Notes under the pieces: model-generated
What the model was told of the DNA's origin: nothing
What the model saw: the letters and a program-made list of their open reading frames with translations, nothing else
The model's database searches: none
In this document: piece after piece, positions 23,863 to 34,634 of the stretch
Layout of the letters: every line of letters starts with the position of its first letter
Position numbering within the stretch: the first letter of the stretch is position 1
Assembly (NCBI GenBank): GCA_963793105.1
Contig: CAWBZB010000008.1
Span: 248,001 to 312,000, forward strand
Length of the DNA stretch: 64,000 nt
Direction: 5' to 3'
Source of the DNA: UBA10649 sp963793105
GTDB taxonomy: Bacteria; Actinomycetota; Actinomycetes; S36-B12
Translations under genes and position numbers: made by a program

Positions 23863-24800
23863 CCCGCCGTTGAACGATCGGGCGCCGTCACGTCCGCGGC
23901 GCTTCCGAGTTCGCTCACCCGCCGGTGCGCCGCGCGCTGCGAGGGGGATGCCGGACCCAGGGCCAGCGACAGGGCGCCGAGGATGGCACCGACCGCGGGG
24001 CGGGTCAGGGTCCGGGGCAGGGTCGGCAGCCCCAGGAGCCGCCGATGCTCGGGAGGCATGGTCGACACGGCACCCGCGAACAGCACCGCATACGCCGGAC
24101 GGCCGGCGAGCGGGATCGGCGCATTCCGGATGAAGTCGACCGTCTGCAGGGCTGCCTCGCCGCCGCGCAGGTCCGGGCCGTAGTCGGCGATCTGCTGCTC
24201 CAGCTCGGCCACCGACCGCGGGGCGCCCACCACGCCGACGAGCTCGCCCGCCTTCGCCCACTGGCGCACGTACTCGTCCTCACCACCGGGGATCGGACCG
24301 CCCCACACCCGATGGGTGGCGAGGAAGGAGTCCGTGAACGCCACATGCACCCAGCGCAGGAGGTCGGGGTCGGAGGCCGCATACGCCTTGGCGCCCTCGG
24401 GAGTCGGATAGCTGCCCGTGACGCGACGATGCATCCCCCGCACGCGCGCGCACTCGCGGTCCGCGGCAGCGGTGTCCCCGAAGGTCACCACGGTCAGCCA
24501 CTGCGTGGTTCCCGCCAGCCGGCCCAGGGCGTCCTGCTCGTACCGGGAGTGCTGCATCACGCCGGCGAGGGCGCCCGGATGCAGCGCCTGCATGAGCAGG
24601 GCGCGGATCCCGCCGACGAGGGTCGGCAGCGAGCCGTGCACCGCCCAGGGAGCCGACCCCGGACCGAAGTAGCCCTGGTCGCTGCCGTGGGCCAGCTGCT
24701 GGACCCAGTCGGGCGCCCCGGTGGGGTCGCCGGACACGACGCTGCGGAACCCGGACGCCACCCGCTCACGAGTGGACTCGGCGAGACGGCTGATCACCAC
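23859..24800 (-). CDS. Oxygenase MpaB family protein (DUF2236)
   Basis: The 313-residue protein matches the DUF2236/MpaB-like layout: GIRALLMQALHPGALAGVMQ, TTQWLTVVTFGDTAAADREC, and RMHR-VTG followed by DPDLLRWVHVAFTDSFLAT. His residues in HPGA, WVHVAF and MHRRV are typical heme or metal ligands of the family. Members include latex-clearing-type and MpaB oxygenases, though most actinobacterial copies are uncharacterised. Its start faces away from the polyphosphate kinase gene by 57 bases, on the same strand downstream of it. Confidence 0.82.
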   Translation of the reverse strand: MVISRLAESTRERVASGFRSVVSGDPTGAPDWVQQLAHGSDQGYFGPGSAPWAVHGSLPTLVGGIRALLMQALHPGALAGVMQHSRYEQDALGRLAGTTQWLTVVTFGDTAAADRECARVRGMHRRVTGSYPTPEGAKAYAASDPDLLRWVHVAFTDSFLATHRVWGGPIPGGEDEYVRQWAKAGELVGVVGAPRSVAELEQQIADYGPDLRGGEAALQTVDFIRNAPIPLAGRPAYAVLFAGAVSTMPPEHRRLLGLPTLPRTLTRPAVGAILGALSLALGPASPSQRAAHRRVSELGSAADVTAPDRSTAG

Positions 24801-24857
24801 CCCACTGTGCCTCGTGCGGGCCGATTCCGCACGTCGGGAATCGTGCAGCGTTGGTCC

Positions 24858-25742
24858 TCAGTAGCGGACCGGGATCTCCATCCGGCGCAGCTCGGCCTCG
24901 ACGTAGCCGCCGCGCGCCTGCCGCCTGGGCAGCTTGATCTCCCGGGCCTCCGCAGGCGTGTAGGGAATGACACTCAGCAGGTGGCTGATGACGTTCAGGC
25001 GGCCCCGCTTCTTGTCGTTGGTGTCGGCGACGTACCACGGCGCCCAGCCGGTGTCGCTCGCCCGGAACATCGCGTCGCGAGCCCGCGAGTAGTCGAACCA
25101 GTGCCGGTACGACCGCAGGTCCATCGGGGTCAGCTTCCACGTCTTGCGCGGGTCGTTGATGCGGGAGGTGAGACGGCGGGTCTGCTCCTCGGCGCTGACC
25201 TCGAGCCAGTACTTGACCAGGATGATCCCGGAGTCGATCATCGCCTGCTCCACGGCCGGGACGGCCTCGAGGAAGCGCTCCGTCTGCTCCGGAGTGCAGA
25301 AGCCCATCACCCGCTCGACGCCGGCGCGGTTGTAGTAGCTGCGGTCGAAGATCACGACCTCCCCGGCGGCCGGGAAGTGACGGATGTAGCGCTGGATGTA
25401 CATCTGCGACTTCTCGCGGTCGCTCGGCGCGGGCAGCGCCACGACCCGGAAGACCCGCGGGCTCACCCGCTCGGTGATCGCCTTGATCGTGCCGCCCTTG
25501 CCCGCGGTGTCGCGGCCCTCGAAGATGATCATGACCTTCGCGCCGGTGGCCTTGACCCAGTCCTGCAACGCCACCAGCTCTCCGTGCAGAGGGCGCAGCA
25601 ACTCCTGGTACTCCTTCTCCTTCATCTTCGGCGGCGGCGCCTCGGCGCTGTCTGCCGCGGCGGGTGCCACGGCGTCGACGACCTCCTTCTCCTTGGCCGC
25701 GACCTTCGCCTTGCTCTTCTTCCCCTTCTTGTCCTTCGCCAT
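24858..25742 (-). CDS. ppk2: Polyphosphate kinase 2 (PPK2), copy 1
   Basis: The 294-residue protein has a Lys-rich N-terminus then a P-loop kinase core: MIIFEGRDTAGKGGTIKAIT (Walker A), VIFDRSYYNRAGVERVMGFC (the DRSWYNRAGVE-type signature) and SRINDPRKTWKLTPMDLRSY (lid). PPK2 transfers phosphate between polyphosphate and nucleoside diphosphates. The single-domain length of about 300 fits class I enzymes. It starts 4 bases after the stop of the P-type ATPase on the same strand, so the two are probably an operon. A second PPK2 is at 57866-58753. Confidence 0.92.
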   Translation of the reverse strand: MAKDKKGKKSKAKVAAKEKEVVDAVAPAAADSAEAPPPKMKEKEYQELLRPLHGELVALQDWVKATGAKVMIIFEGRDTAGKGGTIKAITERVSPRVFRVVALPAPSDREKSQMYIQRYIRHFPAAGEVVIFDRSYYNRAGVERVMGFCTPEQTERFLEAVPAVEQAMIDSGIILVKYWLEVSAEEQTRRLTSRINDPRKTWKLTPMDLRSYRHWFDYSRARDAMFRASDTGWAPWYVADTNDKKRGRLNVISHLLSVIPYTPAEAREIKLPRRQARGGYVEAELRRMEIPVRY

Positions 25743-25745
25743 GGG

Positions 25746-28545
25746 TCAGCCCTTCGTTGCCGGATGCCGGTGCTTGTGAGGGAGGTGCGCGCGTGCGGGC
25801 TCCACCGCGTCGCGGATGTCGACCGGGGCGGCCACCGGCATGCGCCGCCGGCGGATCCACTTGTCGACCTCGGGCACCGCGGCCGTGACCAGGGCAAGGC
25901 CCAGCACCATCAGCCACTGCGCTCCGGTCAGCGGATGGGTCATGAAGCGCTGCTGGAGGAAGGGCAGCTCGGTGGCCAGGACGATCAGGACCGAGGGGAT
26001 CGACAGGATGGCCAGCGCCCGCAGGAGGGGCGGCATGAGCCCACTCGTGGGATCGCGACGCAGGACGAGGCCGCCGAGAACCGCTCCGAAGGCGATCGCG
26101 GCGAAGGCCATCGTCATCGAGGCGGTCGGCATGTCGGTGCTGGGCTCGTCCGGACCCCAGACCAGGAAGATGAATGCGGCCAGGAAGCGGACCCCGCCGT
26201 AGAGGAGCCAGCGCAGCACGGCGGGCGTGTTCGTGATCGGCACCTTGGGGTCACGCGGGGGCCTGGACATGATGTCCGGCGCCCCCGGGTCGTTGGCGAC
26301 CACGACGACCGGGAAGATCACGATGAACAGCCCGACGAACAGCACCATCACGGGAGTGAGGGCGACCCCGTCGTTGACGTTGAAGACCGTCGCCGCCACG
26401 AAGAGGAGCACCAGCGACAGCAGCTGCGACATCTGGACCCGCACGAACGACACGATCTTGTCGTAGGTGACCCGCCCGAGTTCGACCGCGTGCACGAGGG
26501 TCCCGAAGTTGTCGTCCGTGAGGATCATTCGCGCGGCCTGCTTGGTGACCTCGCTTCCGGAGCCCATCGCGACGCCGATGTCGGCCTGCTTGAGTGCCGC
26601 TGCGTCGTTCACCGCGTCGCCGGTCATCGCGACGATCAGGCCCGTCTCCTGCATGACGCGTGCCAGCCGCAGCTTGTCGTCCGGAGTGACCCGGCCGAAG
26701 ACGTGCAGCTCGGGCATCCGCTGCTTGAGCTCGTCGTCCGACAGCTTCTGGAGCTCCGGACCGCTGATCGCGCCGGGTCCGAGGCCGAGTTCCTCGCCGA
26801 TCGCTCGCGCGGTGACGGCGTGGTCGCCGGTGATCATCCGCACGTCGATGCCGGCGTGGAGCGCCACCTGCACGGCGTCCTTCGCCTCGGCGCGCAGGGG
26901 ATCGATGATGCCGACGATGCCGACGAACGTCAGCTCGGACACGAACGACATCGGGTCCGCCTGTGCCGCCGCCAGGTCGCTCTCGTCGAGCACCCGCGCG
27001 GCGAAGGCGAGCACGCGCAGTCCCTTCTCGCCCATGCGGTCGTTCGCCGCATCGATGTCCGCGCGAACGCCCTCGATCGGGACGTTGACCCCCAGCGGGG
27101 CGCCCGAGTGCGAGCACCGGTTCAGGACGACGTCCGGTCCGCCCTTGACCAGCGCGAACAGCCGATCGGTTCCGTCGATCTGCACCCGGTGGAAGGTGGC
27201 CATGAACTTGTACTCGGAGTCGAACGGAACCTCGGCCAGGCGGGGGTACGCCCGACGGGTCTCCTCGGCGTCCACTCCGAGCTTGGCGGCGAGGACGACC
27301 AGTGCGGCCTCGGTCGGGTCGCCCACCACGTCGCCTGAGTCGCTGACGGTGGCATCGCTGTCCAGCACGAGGCCGTAGGCCAGGCGGGTGAAGTCCGGTG
27401 TCTCCTTGCCGGCGACCGAGAGGATCCGGCCGGTCTTGCGATAGCCCTCGCCCTCGACGGTGAACCAGTTCCCCTGCGCATACATCGTCGACACCATCAT
27501 CTGGTTCATCGTCAGGGTGCCGGTCTTGTCCGTGTTGATCGCGCTGGTGGCGCCCAGGGTCTCGACGTCGGAGAGGTTCTTCACCACGGCCTTGGCATCG
27601 GCGAGCTTCCGCGCGCCCTGCGACAGCAGCGCAGAGACGAACGCCGGCATGCCGGTCGGGATCGCCGAGATCGCCATCGCCACGCCCAGCAGCAGGACCT
27701 GGCTCAGCTCGAGGCCGCGGAACAGGCCGACGGCGACGATGACCGCCACTGCCGACCACGCCACGATCCCGATCACCCGCGTGAGCTTGTCCAGCTCCTG
27801 CTGCAGCGGCGACCGCGTCCGCTTCACCGAGGTGAGCATGCTGGCGATCTGGCCCATCTGCGTCTGCATGCCGGTGGCCGTCACCACGATGGTGCCCGGT
27901 GCCGCGCGTCACCGAGGTGTTCTGGAACAGCATGTTGGACCGGTCGCCCAGGGCGACGTCGTCGCGCTCGATGGTCGCCGTGTCCTTGCCCACGGGCGCG
28001 CTCTCGCCGGTGAGCGCGGCCTCCTGAGCCTCCAGCGTGGCCGACCGGACCAGGCGGCCGTCGGCAGCGACGATGTCACCCGACTCGACCTGGACGATGT
28101 CGCCGGGGACGACGTCCTCGGCGGGAATCAGCGAGAGCTGACCGTCGCGGACCACTCGGCACTGCGGCACCTGGAGCTTGGACAGCGCGTCAACGCTGGC
28201 GCGCGCGGTGAGCTCCTGCCTCGTTCCGAGCACGAGGTTGAGGACCACGAGCAGCGCCACGACCACGGCCGTCGAGACCTCGCCGATGATCAGGCTGACG
28301 ATGGCCACGGCCACGAGCATCAGGTTCATGGGATCGCGCAGCTGCAGCAGCGCGATCGCCACCACCGACGGGGGCTTCTCCCCAGTGATGTGGTTGGGCC
28401 CGACCGAGGCGAGCCGCGACGCCGCTTCGGCGCTGGTCAGCCCGTCGTCGACCGACGTGCCGAGGCCGGCGAGGACCGTGTCTGCTGGCTCGGCATACGG
28501 GGCTCGGCCCTGGGTCATGGCCCCGGACGTATCGGCTGTGCTCAT
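25746..28545 (-). pseudogene. Cation-transporting P-type ATPase, single frameshift
   Basis: Two frames join near 27895 to make one protein of about 930 residues. The upstream part begins MSTADTSGAMTQG and includes DIVQVESGDIVAADGRLVRS and the TGES actuator loop (EAALTGESAPVGK). The downstream part has INTDKTGTLTMNQM, the phosphorylation loop, and MITGDHAVTARAIGEEL and TGDAVNDAAALKQADIGVAM, the hinge. One extra G in a GGG run at the join shifts the frame after VTRGTG. The layout is that of P2-type Ca2+/Mg2+-like pumps. With all motifs intact, a sequencing error is at least as likely as decay. Confidence 0.85.
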
Positions 28546-28705
28546 GATTCCGTCTCCTCAGGCAGGCATCCGGCCGAGGAGGCTCGCGTTCACCGCGAAC
28601 ACCCCCGACGCCACCGACCCAGTGTGCTACCAACCGGGCCGACGTTGCCCGAAATGTGGCAACCCGCCCGACGCGCGATCCGCCAGCGGGCTTCCAGCGG
28701 GAATG

Positions 28706-28749
28706 GTGATGGCCCGCACCCAGGAGGAGGCACGGGTGCGGGCCATCAC
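28706..28749. terminator. Long hairpin downstream of the HtrA gene
   Basis: A perfect 16-bp stem (28706-28721 with 28734-28749, including GATGGCCCGCACCC) encloses a 12-base loop. It lies 58 bases past the HtrA stop and upstream of the ATPase start. There is no strong T run, as is usual for GC-rich terminators. Confidence 0.7.
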
Positions 28750-28806
28750 GTTCGGGGAAGGCTCCGGTCGATCAGTCCCGGCGCGTTCTCGTCAGCCGGC
28801 GATGCC

Positions 28807-30024
<1,218 letters not shown>

Positions 30025-30213
30025 AGCTTCCTCCTCCTCGGCGGCGCCAGTGGGCGCCCACATTCGATTCTCAGGGAGTACGACAGATGCGCAACTCGAT
30101 CCGTTCCCGGTTCACACGCTTTCAGGCAAGTCCTGACATTCCTCTAACAATCGGGCTCTCCCCAGAGTGCTCCGGGGCGCCCCACCGCTCGCTCCGCAGG
30201 GTTGAATGGCGGG

Positions 30214-31185
30214 GTGCGCACCACCACTGACGCCGGCTTCGCGGCGGCCGCCCTGTCCGGCGGGCACCTCGTCGCCCTGCCGACCGAGACGGTCTACGGC
30301 CTGGGGGCCCGGGCCGACCTGCCGCACGCCATCGCGCGGGTCTACGCCACCAAGGGCCGGCCCGCCGACCACCCGCTCATCGTCCATGTGCGCGACGCCC
30401 AGGCTGCCTGGGCGTGGGCCGTCGACGTACCCGAGTACGCGCGCGGCCTGGCTGAGGCGTGGTGGCCGGGGCCGCTGACCCTCGTGCTGCGCCGCACCCC
30501 CCGCGCCGGCGACTTCCTCACCGGCGGGCAGGACACCGTGGCGATCCGGGTCCCGTCGCACCCGGTCGTGGCCGAGGTGCTCCGGCTGCTGGCCGACCTG
30601 GCCGGTGACCCCGACATCGGCATCGCCGCCCCGAGCGCCAACCGGTTCGGTCGCGTCAGCCCGACGACCGCGGAGCACGTGATCCTCGAGCTGGGGGAGC
30701 TGCTCGAGCCGGATGACGTCGTCCTGGACGGCGGTCCCAGCAGCGTCGGCATCGAGTCGACCATCGTCGACTGCACCGGTGAGCGCCCGGCCATCCTGCG
30801 TCCCGGCCACGTCACGGAGGCGGACGTCGAGGCGGCCACCGGGCTGCCCGTCGGAGCGGCGACCTCGGTGCGCGCTCCCGGCACCCTGGCCTCGCACTAC
30901 TCGCCGCGGGCGCGGGTGCTCATCATGGATGCCGAGAGCCTGGCCGCCCGGCCGACCGACGACGCCACCACCGGCGTGCTCGCCCTCGCCGGGATCCCCA
31001 CCCCAGCAGGGCACGTCCGGCTCAGCGAGCCGCAGACCGCCGGGGACTTCGCGCGCGTCCTCTACGCCGCGCTCCGCGAGGCGGACGCCCTGGACCTTGA
31101 CCTCGTGCTCGCGGTGCCCCCGGCACCCAGCGGCATCGGCGTCGCCGTCATCGACCGGTTGACCCGCGCCGCAGCCCAGGACTGA
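30214..31185 (+). CDS. L-threonylcarbamoyladenylate synthase (Sua5 type)
   Basis: About 323 residues with the YrdC domain (VALPTETVYGLGARADLPHA, then YATKGRPADHPLIVHV with the KxR motif, and TVAIRVPSHPVVAEVLRL). A C-terminal Sua5 domain (APGTLASHYSPRARVLIMD) follows. It makes threonylcarbamoyl-AMP from Thr, bicarbonate and ATP for the t6A modification of ANN-decoding tRNAs. The start is taken as GTG 30214; a TTG at 30202 is possible. Confidence 0.92.
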   Translation: MRTTTDAGFAAAALSGGHLVALPTETVYGLGARADLPHAIARVYATKGRPADHPLIVHVRDAQAAWAWAVDVPEYARGLAEAWWPGPLTLVLRRTPRAGDFLTGGQDTVAIRVPSHPVVAEVLRLLADLAGDPDIGIAAPSANRFGRVSPTTAEHVILELGELLEPDDVVLDGGPSSVGIESTIVDCTGERPAILRPGHVTEADVEAATGLPVGAATSVRAPGTLASHYSPRARVLIMDAESLAARPTDDATTGVLALAGIPTPAGHVRLSEPQTAGDFARVLYAALREADALDLDLVLAVPPAPSGIGVAVIDRLTRAAAQD

Positions 31186-31200
31186 GTGGGGAGCCGGCGC

Positions 31201-31575
31201 CTAGGACGTCAGCCACGCGATCGCGGCGTCACGACTGCTGAACACCTTGGCCTTCGCCCCGAAGTCGGTCTCGGTCGTCTGCCAGAAGTCGACGGCCAGC
31301 CGCGCCTCCGCGTCCTTCGGCCACAGCAGGGCCTGCCGGAAATCCAGGTTCGCCGAGACGGTCCGCAGTCTCTCGCCCAGGGCCAGCAGTGCGATGTCGT
31401 CCGGGGCCTCGGCGAGGTCGGTGCAGTCGGTGAGCAGGTGGAAGGCGTCCATGGATCGCGCCATGTCGAGGGCCTTGGCGGTGCTCGCGCGGAGGTCCGC
31501 GGAGGTGACCTTGCCGGAGTGCGTCACCTCGATGACGGGATACTGCGGCGCGAGGCTTCGGACGGTCGACGTCAC
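31201..31575 (-). CDS. STAS/SpoIIAA-like fold protein
   Basis: A 124-residue protein from GTG 31575, preceded by AGGAG. It has alternating strands and helices: PQYPVIEVTHSGKVTSADLR, MDAFHLLTDCTDLAEAPDD, RQALLWPKDAEARLAVDFWQ and AKVFSSRDAAIAWLTS. The end resembles the last helix of SpoIIAA-like/STAS domains that bind small ligands or partners. There is no anti-sigma partner nearby. The function is unknown; the fold call is moderate. Confidence 0.6.
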   Translation of the reverse strand: MTSTVRSLAPQYPVIEVTHSGKVTSADLRASTAKALDMARSMDAFHLLTDCTDLAEAPDDIALLALGERLRTVSANLDFRQALLWPKDAEARLAVDFWQTTETDFGAKAKVFSSRDAAIAWLTS

Positions 31576-31615
31576 GGGCTTCTCCTGACTGGTGTGGCCG
31601 GCTGACCGACCGGGT

Positions 31616-32389
31616 CTACTTCGGAGCCATCCGGATCGCCGCATCCATGCGCACGACCTCTCCGTTCATGTAGGTGTTCTCCGCCAGCGCCTCCGCCAGC
31701 TGGGCGAACTCGTCCGCGCGCCCGAGGCGCTTGGGGAACACCGTCGTCTGGCCCAGCGCCTCCTTGAGCCCCGGTGGCGCGAGGTCATAGATGGGGGTGT
31801 CCACCAGCCCGGGCGCGATCGTGAGGACGCGGATGCCGACGGCGCTGAGGTCGCGTGCCAGGGGCAGTGTCATCCCGACGATTCCGCCCTTGCTGGCGCT
31901 GTAGGCGGTCTGCCCGATCTGGCCCTCGAACGCCGCGACGGACGCCGTCATGATGATCACCCCGCGCTCGCCGTCCGGCCCCGCCTCGTTGCGGCTCATG
32001 GCCGCCGCGACCTTGCTGACCACGTCGAACATCCCGACGAGGTTGACGTCGATCACCTTGCGCCACCAGTCCAGTGCCGGGACGCCGCCGTCGCGGTCGA
32101 TCGTGCGCTGGGCGTACGGGATGCCGGCGCAGCCCACCAGGGTGTCGATGTGGCCGAACCTGGACGCCGTCTCGTCGACCGCCTGCTGCACCTGGTCCGG
32201 AGCGGTGACGTCGGTCGGGACGGCGAAGGCCACGTCGCCGAGCTCGCCGGCGAGGGCGACGGCTCGATCAGCATTCGCGTCGATGATCGCCACGCCTGCC
32301 GCACCGCTCGCGGCGGCCCGGCGCGCGACCGCCTCTCCGAGGCCGGAGGCGCCGCCGGTGACGAGGATGACCGAGTTCTCGAATCTCAT
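31616..32389 (-). CDS. Short-chain dehydrogenase/reductase (type 2 hydroxyacyl-CoA dehydrogenase-like)
   Basis: The 257-residue classical SDR has the cofactor loop TGGASGLG at residues 11-18, Asp37 suggesting NAD preference, the NAG-type motif as CAG (GCAGIPY), catalytic Ser150 in ITTAS-like IIMTASVA, and Tyr163/Lys167 (YSASKGG). The overall sequence, with PGLVDTPIYDLAPPGLKEAL and TTVFPKRLGRADEFAQL, resembles 3-hydroxyacyl-CoA dehydrogenase type 2 (HSD17B10-like). It would oxidise hydroxyacyl-CoA or steroid alcohols. It sits as a single gene between the STAS-like and metallopeptidase genes. Confidence 0.88.
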   Translation of the reverse strand: MRFENSVILVTGGASGLGEAVARRAAASGAAGVAIIDANADRAVALAGELGDVAFAVPTDVTAPDQVQQAVDETASRFGHIDTLVGCAGIPYAQRTIDRDGGVPALDWWRKVIDVNLVGMFDVVSKVAAAMSRNEAGPDGERGVIIMTASVAAFEGQIGQTAYSASKGGIVGMTLPLARDLSAVGIRVLTIAPGLVDTPIYDLAPPGLKEALGQTTVFPKRLGRADEFAQLAEALAENTYMNGEVVRMDAAIRMAPK

Positions 32390-32448
32390 GGCGCCATCCT
32401 GCTCCGGAGTCGTGCGTCATGCGCGCCGATCGGGTCAGGACGATCGGG

Positions 32449-32793
32449 TCAGTAGGCGTCCAGCTCGTGCAGCCGGTCGTCGCTGATGCCGAAGTGGTGG
32501 GCGATCTCGTGGACCACGGTCCTGCGCACTTCCTCGACGACGTCCTCGGCCGTGTGACACATCCGCATGATCGGGTAGCGGTAGATGTGGATGGTGTCCG
32601 GCAGCATCCCCGCGTACCACTGACCGCGCTGGGTGAGCGGCACCCCGTGATACAGCCCCAGCAGCCGCCGTCCGTCCGGCGGGTAGTCGTCGACCAGCAC
32701 CACGACGTTGTCGATCAGCCGCGCCAACTCGTCGGGGATCTCGTCGAGGGCGAGCCCGACGAGCTCCTCGAACTCCTCCCGGGGGACGTTCAT
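32449..32793 (-). CDS. Zincin-like metallopeptidase family protein
   Basis: The 114-residue soluble protein has HEIAHHFG at residues 95-102, the HExxH zinc motif of minimal gluzincin/zincin-like proteins (a DUF1025-type family). GQWYAGMLPDTIHIYRYPIM, also conserved there, precedes it. The ATG at 32793 is chosen because the family starts near MNVPREEFEELV. These tiny proteins are widespread in actinobacteria; the substrate is unknown. Confidence 0.85.
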   Translation of the reverse strand: MNVPREEFEELVGLALDEIPDELARLIDNVVVLVDDYPPDGRRLLGLYHGVPLTQRGQWYAGMLPDTIHIYRYPIMRMCHTAEDVVEEVRRTVVHEIAHHFGISDDRLHELDAY

Positions 32794-32894
32794 CACCCCA
32801 CCATCGTGACCCACGGGGGCCGTTTGCGCCCGTGGGGGGGTACTCCCGTATGCTTACGCGGTCGCCAACGGCTTCACGGTCGACGGGGACATAG

Positions 32895-32967
32895 GTCCCC
32901 ATCGTCTAGTGGCCTAGGACTCCGCCCTTTCACGGCGGCAGCACGGGTTCGAATCCCGTTGGGGATA
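32895..32967 (+). tRNA. tRNA-Glu (TTC anticodon)
   Basis: A 73-base cloverleaf: acceptor GTCCCCA/TGGGGAT plus A, D arm with TCGTCTAGTGGCCTAGGA, anticodon loop CTTTCAC (TTC), T arm GGGTTCGAATCCC. CCA is not encoded. It is followed 14 bases later by tRNA-Asp. Confidence 0.95.
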
Positions 32968-32980
32968 CGCCTCATTACGA

Positions 32981-33057
32981 GGCCCCGTAGCGCAGTTGGT
33001 TAGCGCGCCGCCCTGTCACGGCGGAGGTCGCCGGTTCGAGCCCGGTCGGGGTCGCCA
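32981..33057 (+). tRNA. tRNA-Asp (GTC anticodon)
   Basis: Acceptor GGCCCCG/CGGGGTC with discriminator G and an encoded CCA at 33055-33057. The anticodon loop is CTGTCAC (GTC) and the T arm contains GGTTCGAGCCC. It is co-transcribed with tRNA-Glu. Confidence 0.95.
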
Positions 33058-33067
33058 CATCGCGAAG

Positions 33068-33089
33068 GCCCGGAGCACACGCTCCGGGC
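33068..33089. terminator. Terminator hairpin after the tRNA pair
   Basis: GCCCGGAGC-ACAC-GCTCCGGGC forms a perfect 9-bp stem 11 bases after tRNA-Asp, followed by TTCC. It can serve both the tRNA transcript and the convergent hydrolase ending at 33107. Confidence 0.8.
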
Positions 33090-33106
33090 TTCCATGATTC
33101 TCGGGT

Positions 33107-34069
33107 CTAGTTGCGCGTATCCAGGAAGTCTCCGACGATCCGGGCGAACCGGAGACCGGGCTGGAACAGGAAAGCGTGGCCCGCGTCTCGGTAGGTCAAG
33201 GCGGTGCTGTGCGGGATCCCGCCGGACAGCGCCCTCAGGTTCACGATGGGCACGACCACGTCGTCCCGGCCGCCGGCGACCAGTGTTGGCGAGCTGATCA
33301 GGTGCAGCCGCGAGCACGTGCCTCGCTTCGGACCGAGCCACTTCGAGCTCGCGGCCCGGTTCTGCGCCTTGGCCACCTCAGGGGTGATCGAGAAGGAGTT
33401 CTGCGGCTGGTATCCGTTGGCGGTGAACGCCGCTTCAATTGCTGTCGTCCACGCCACGGCGGCGCCCCGGCGGTTCTTCGGGAACAGGATGCTCATGCGC
33501 TCGGCGGTTGTCGCCTGCGGGTCGGTGAGGATGCGCAAAGCCCACGTCGTCGGCCCCGTCGTTCGGGGGCCGCCGCAGTCGGTGCTTGCCAGGACCAGCC
33601 GGCGAACCCGGCCAGGGTTGCGGATGGCGAGTTCCTGCGCGATGTAGCCGCCCATCGACCATCCGAGAACATCGGCCGGGCCTCCGGCAACCTGGTCGAT
33701 GAGCTGGGCGGTGTCGCGGGCCATGAGTCGGATCGTCAACTCGGAGACATCTCCCGTAGAGGTCCCGGCGCCGCGGTTGTCGAACACGATGACCTTCCGG
33801 GAGGTCGCCAACTCGTCGAGGAAGCGGGGGTCCCACTCAGCCATGGTGTTGGACGTCCCGGGAACGAGCACCAATGGAATCCCGGCTCCGGCGACGCGGT
33901 AGCCCAGCGTCGCTCCCTGGACCTGCGCGAACTGCACGGGCACTGACAGCACGCTCGTCACCGGTGCCGCCGCGTCATCGGCCGCCGCCGGACCGACCGA
34001 AAGCGCCAGGCTGGACGCGATCAGAGCCACGACGACACGACCGAGACCCGCCCCAATCCCCACAGGCAC
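33107..34069 (-). CDS. Secreted alpha/beta hydrolase
   Basis: About 320 residues from GTG 34069. It has a signal peptide (GRVVVALIASSLALSVGPAA) and an alpha/beta-hydrolase core: LVLVPGTSNTMAEWDPRFLD, VIVFDNRGAGTST, the nucleophile elbow GWSMGGYIAQ, SSPTLVAGGRDDVVVPI with the acid and DAGHAFLFQPG with the catalytic His. A TTG at 34126 would lengthen the N-terminus but lacks a ribosome site. It lies between tRNA-Asp and tRNA-Phe, where related genomes often have adjacent tRNAs, so it may have been inserted there. The substrate is unknown; ester or proline-type substrates are usual. Confidence 0.82.
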   Translation of the reverse strand: MPVGIGAGLGRVVVALIASSLALSVGPAAADDAAAPVTSVLSVPVQFAQVQGATLGYRVAGAGIPLVLVPGTSNTMAEWDPRFLDELATSRKVIVFDNRGAGTSTGDVSELTIRLMARDTAQLIDQVAGGPADVLGWSMGGYIAQELAIRNPGRVRRLVLASTDCGGPRTTGPTTWALRILTDPQATTAERMSILFPKNRRGAAVAWTTAIEAAFTANGYQPQNSFSITPEVAKAQNRAASSKWLGPKRGTCSRLHLISSPTLVAGGRDDVVVPIVNLRALSGGIPHSTALTYRDAGHAFLFQPGLRFARIVGDFLDTRN

Positions 34070-34191
34070 GACGGTACGGCTCGCCGTCCATTGATTCGCG
34101 CCGAGTGATCGGCAGGAATCGCCCAAGGGGGGTTCCGCAGCCCCTGATATCGTTCCTCCCGCGGATCAGCCTCCACGGCGGTCTCGCGCAC

Positions 34192-34265
34192 GGCCAGGTA
34201 GCTCAGTTGGTACGAGCGTCCGACTGAAAATCGGAAGGTCGGCGGATCGACCCCGCCCCTGGCCA
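34192..34265 (+). tRNA. tRNA-Phe (GAA anticodon), with A at position 54
   Basis: Acceptor GGCCAGG/CCTGGCC plus A, D arm TAGCTCAGTTGGTACGAGC, anticodon arm CCGACTGAAAATCGG (GAA), 74 bases. The T loop reads ATCGACC rather than the near-universal TTCGACC, so T54 is replaced by A. Otherwise all stems pair. CCA is not encoded. Confidence 0.9.
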
Positions 34266-34634
34266 CTCGAAACCCCTAGGCGCGCAGTGAACTCGGTGGG
34301 ATCGGGACGACTCCTCCGCCAAGGCACCCCCTGAGATCACCCAACGCGCTAGTCGCGAGGGATGCCCGGGCGCGGTGGTTCTGGCGACGACAGGGTTCTG
34401 ACGTGAGACCCGACGCTGCTCACGTTGTAACTCCCGCCCAATCGTGAGCAGTAGTCGCTCTTGGAGGCCGACTGCGATGGGAGGCACGCCATGTTGCGGG
34501 TCCTTCTCTGACGCCAAGGAGCAGTGATCTCACTGCCTACGAGGCCAACCGCATCTCGCGACGGCGCTGCCCTCCCAGGGAGTGACGGCAAGGCGGTGGC
34601 ATCCGCTCGCGAGCTCGTCGATCCGCAGGGTGCG
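34266..34634. other. Interval without a supported gene
   Basis: About 370 bases between tRNA-Phe and the DUF4397 gene. Short frames are present on both strands but none has a ribosome site, a recognisable motif or codon use like its neighbours. No repeats or long hairpins were noticed. Confidence 0.5.

Noticed and set aside
23925..27338. A 1137-codon open frame on the plus strand
   Set aside because: It lies antisense to the DUF2236, PPK2 and ATPase genes, whose motifs are unmistakable. Long antisense frames are expected at this GC content. Its translation is rich in Arg, His and Gly with no domain.
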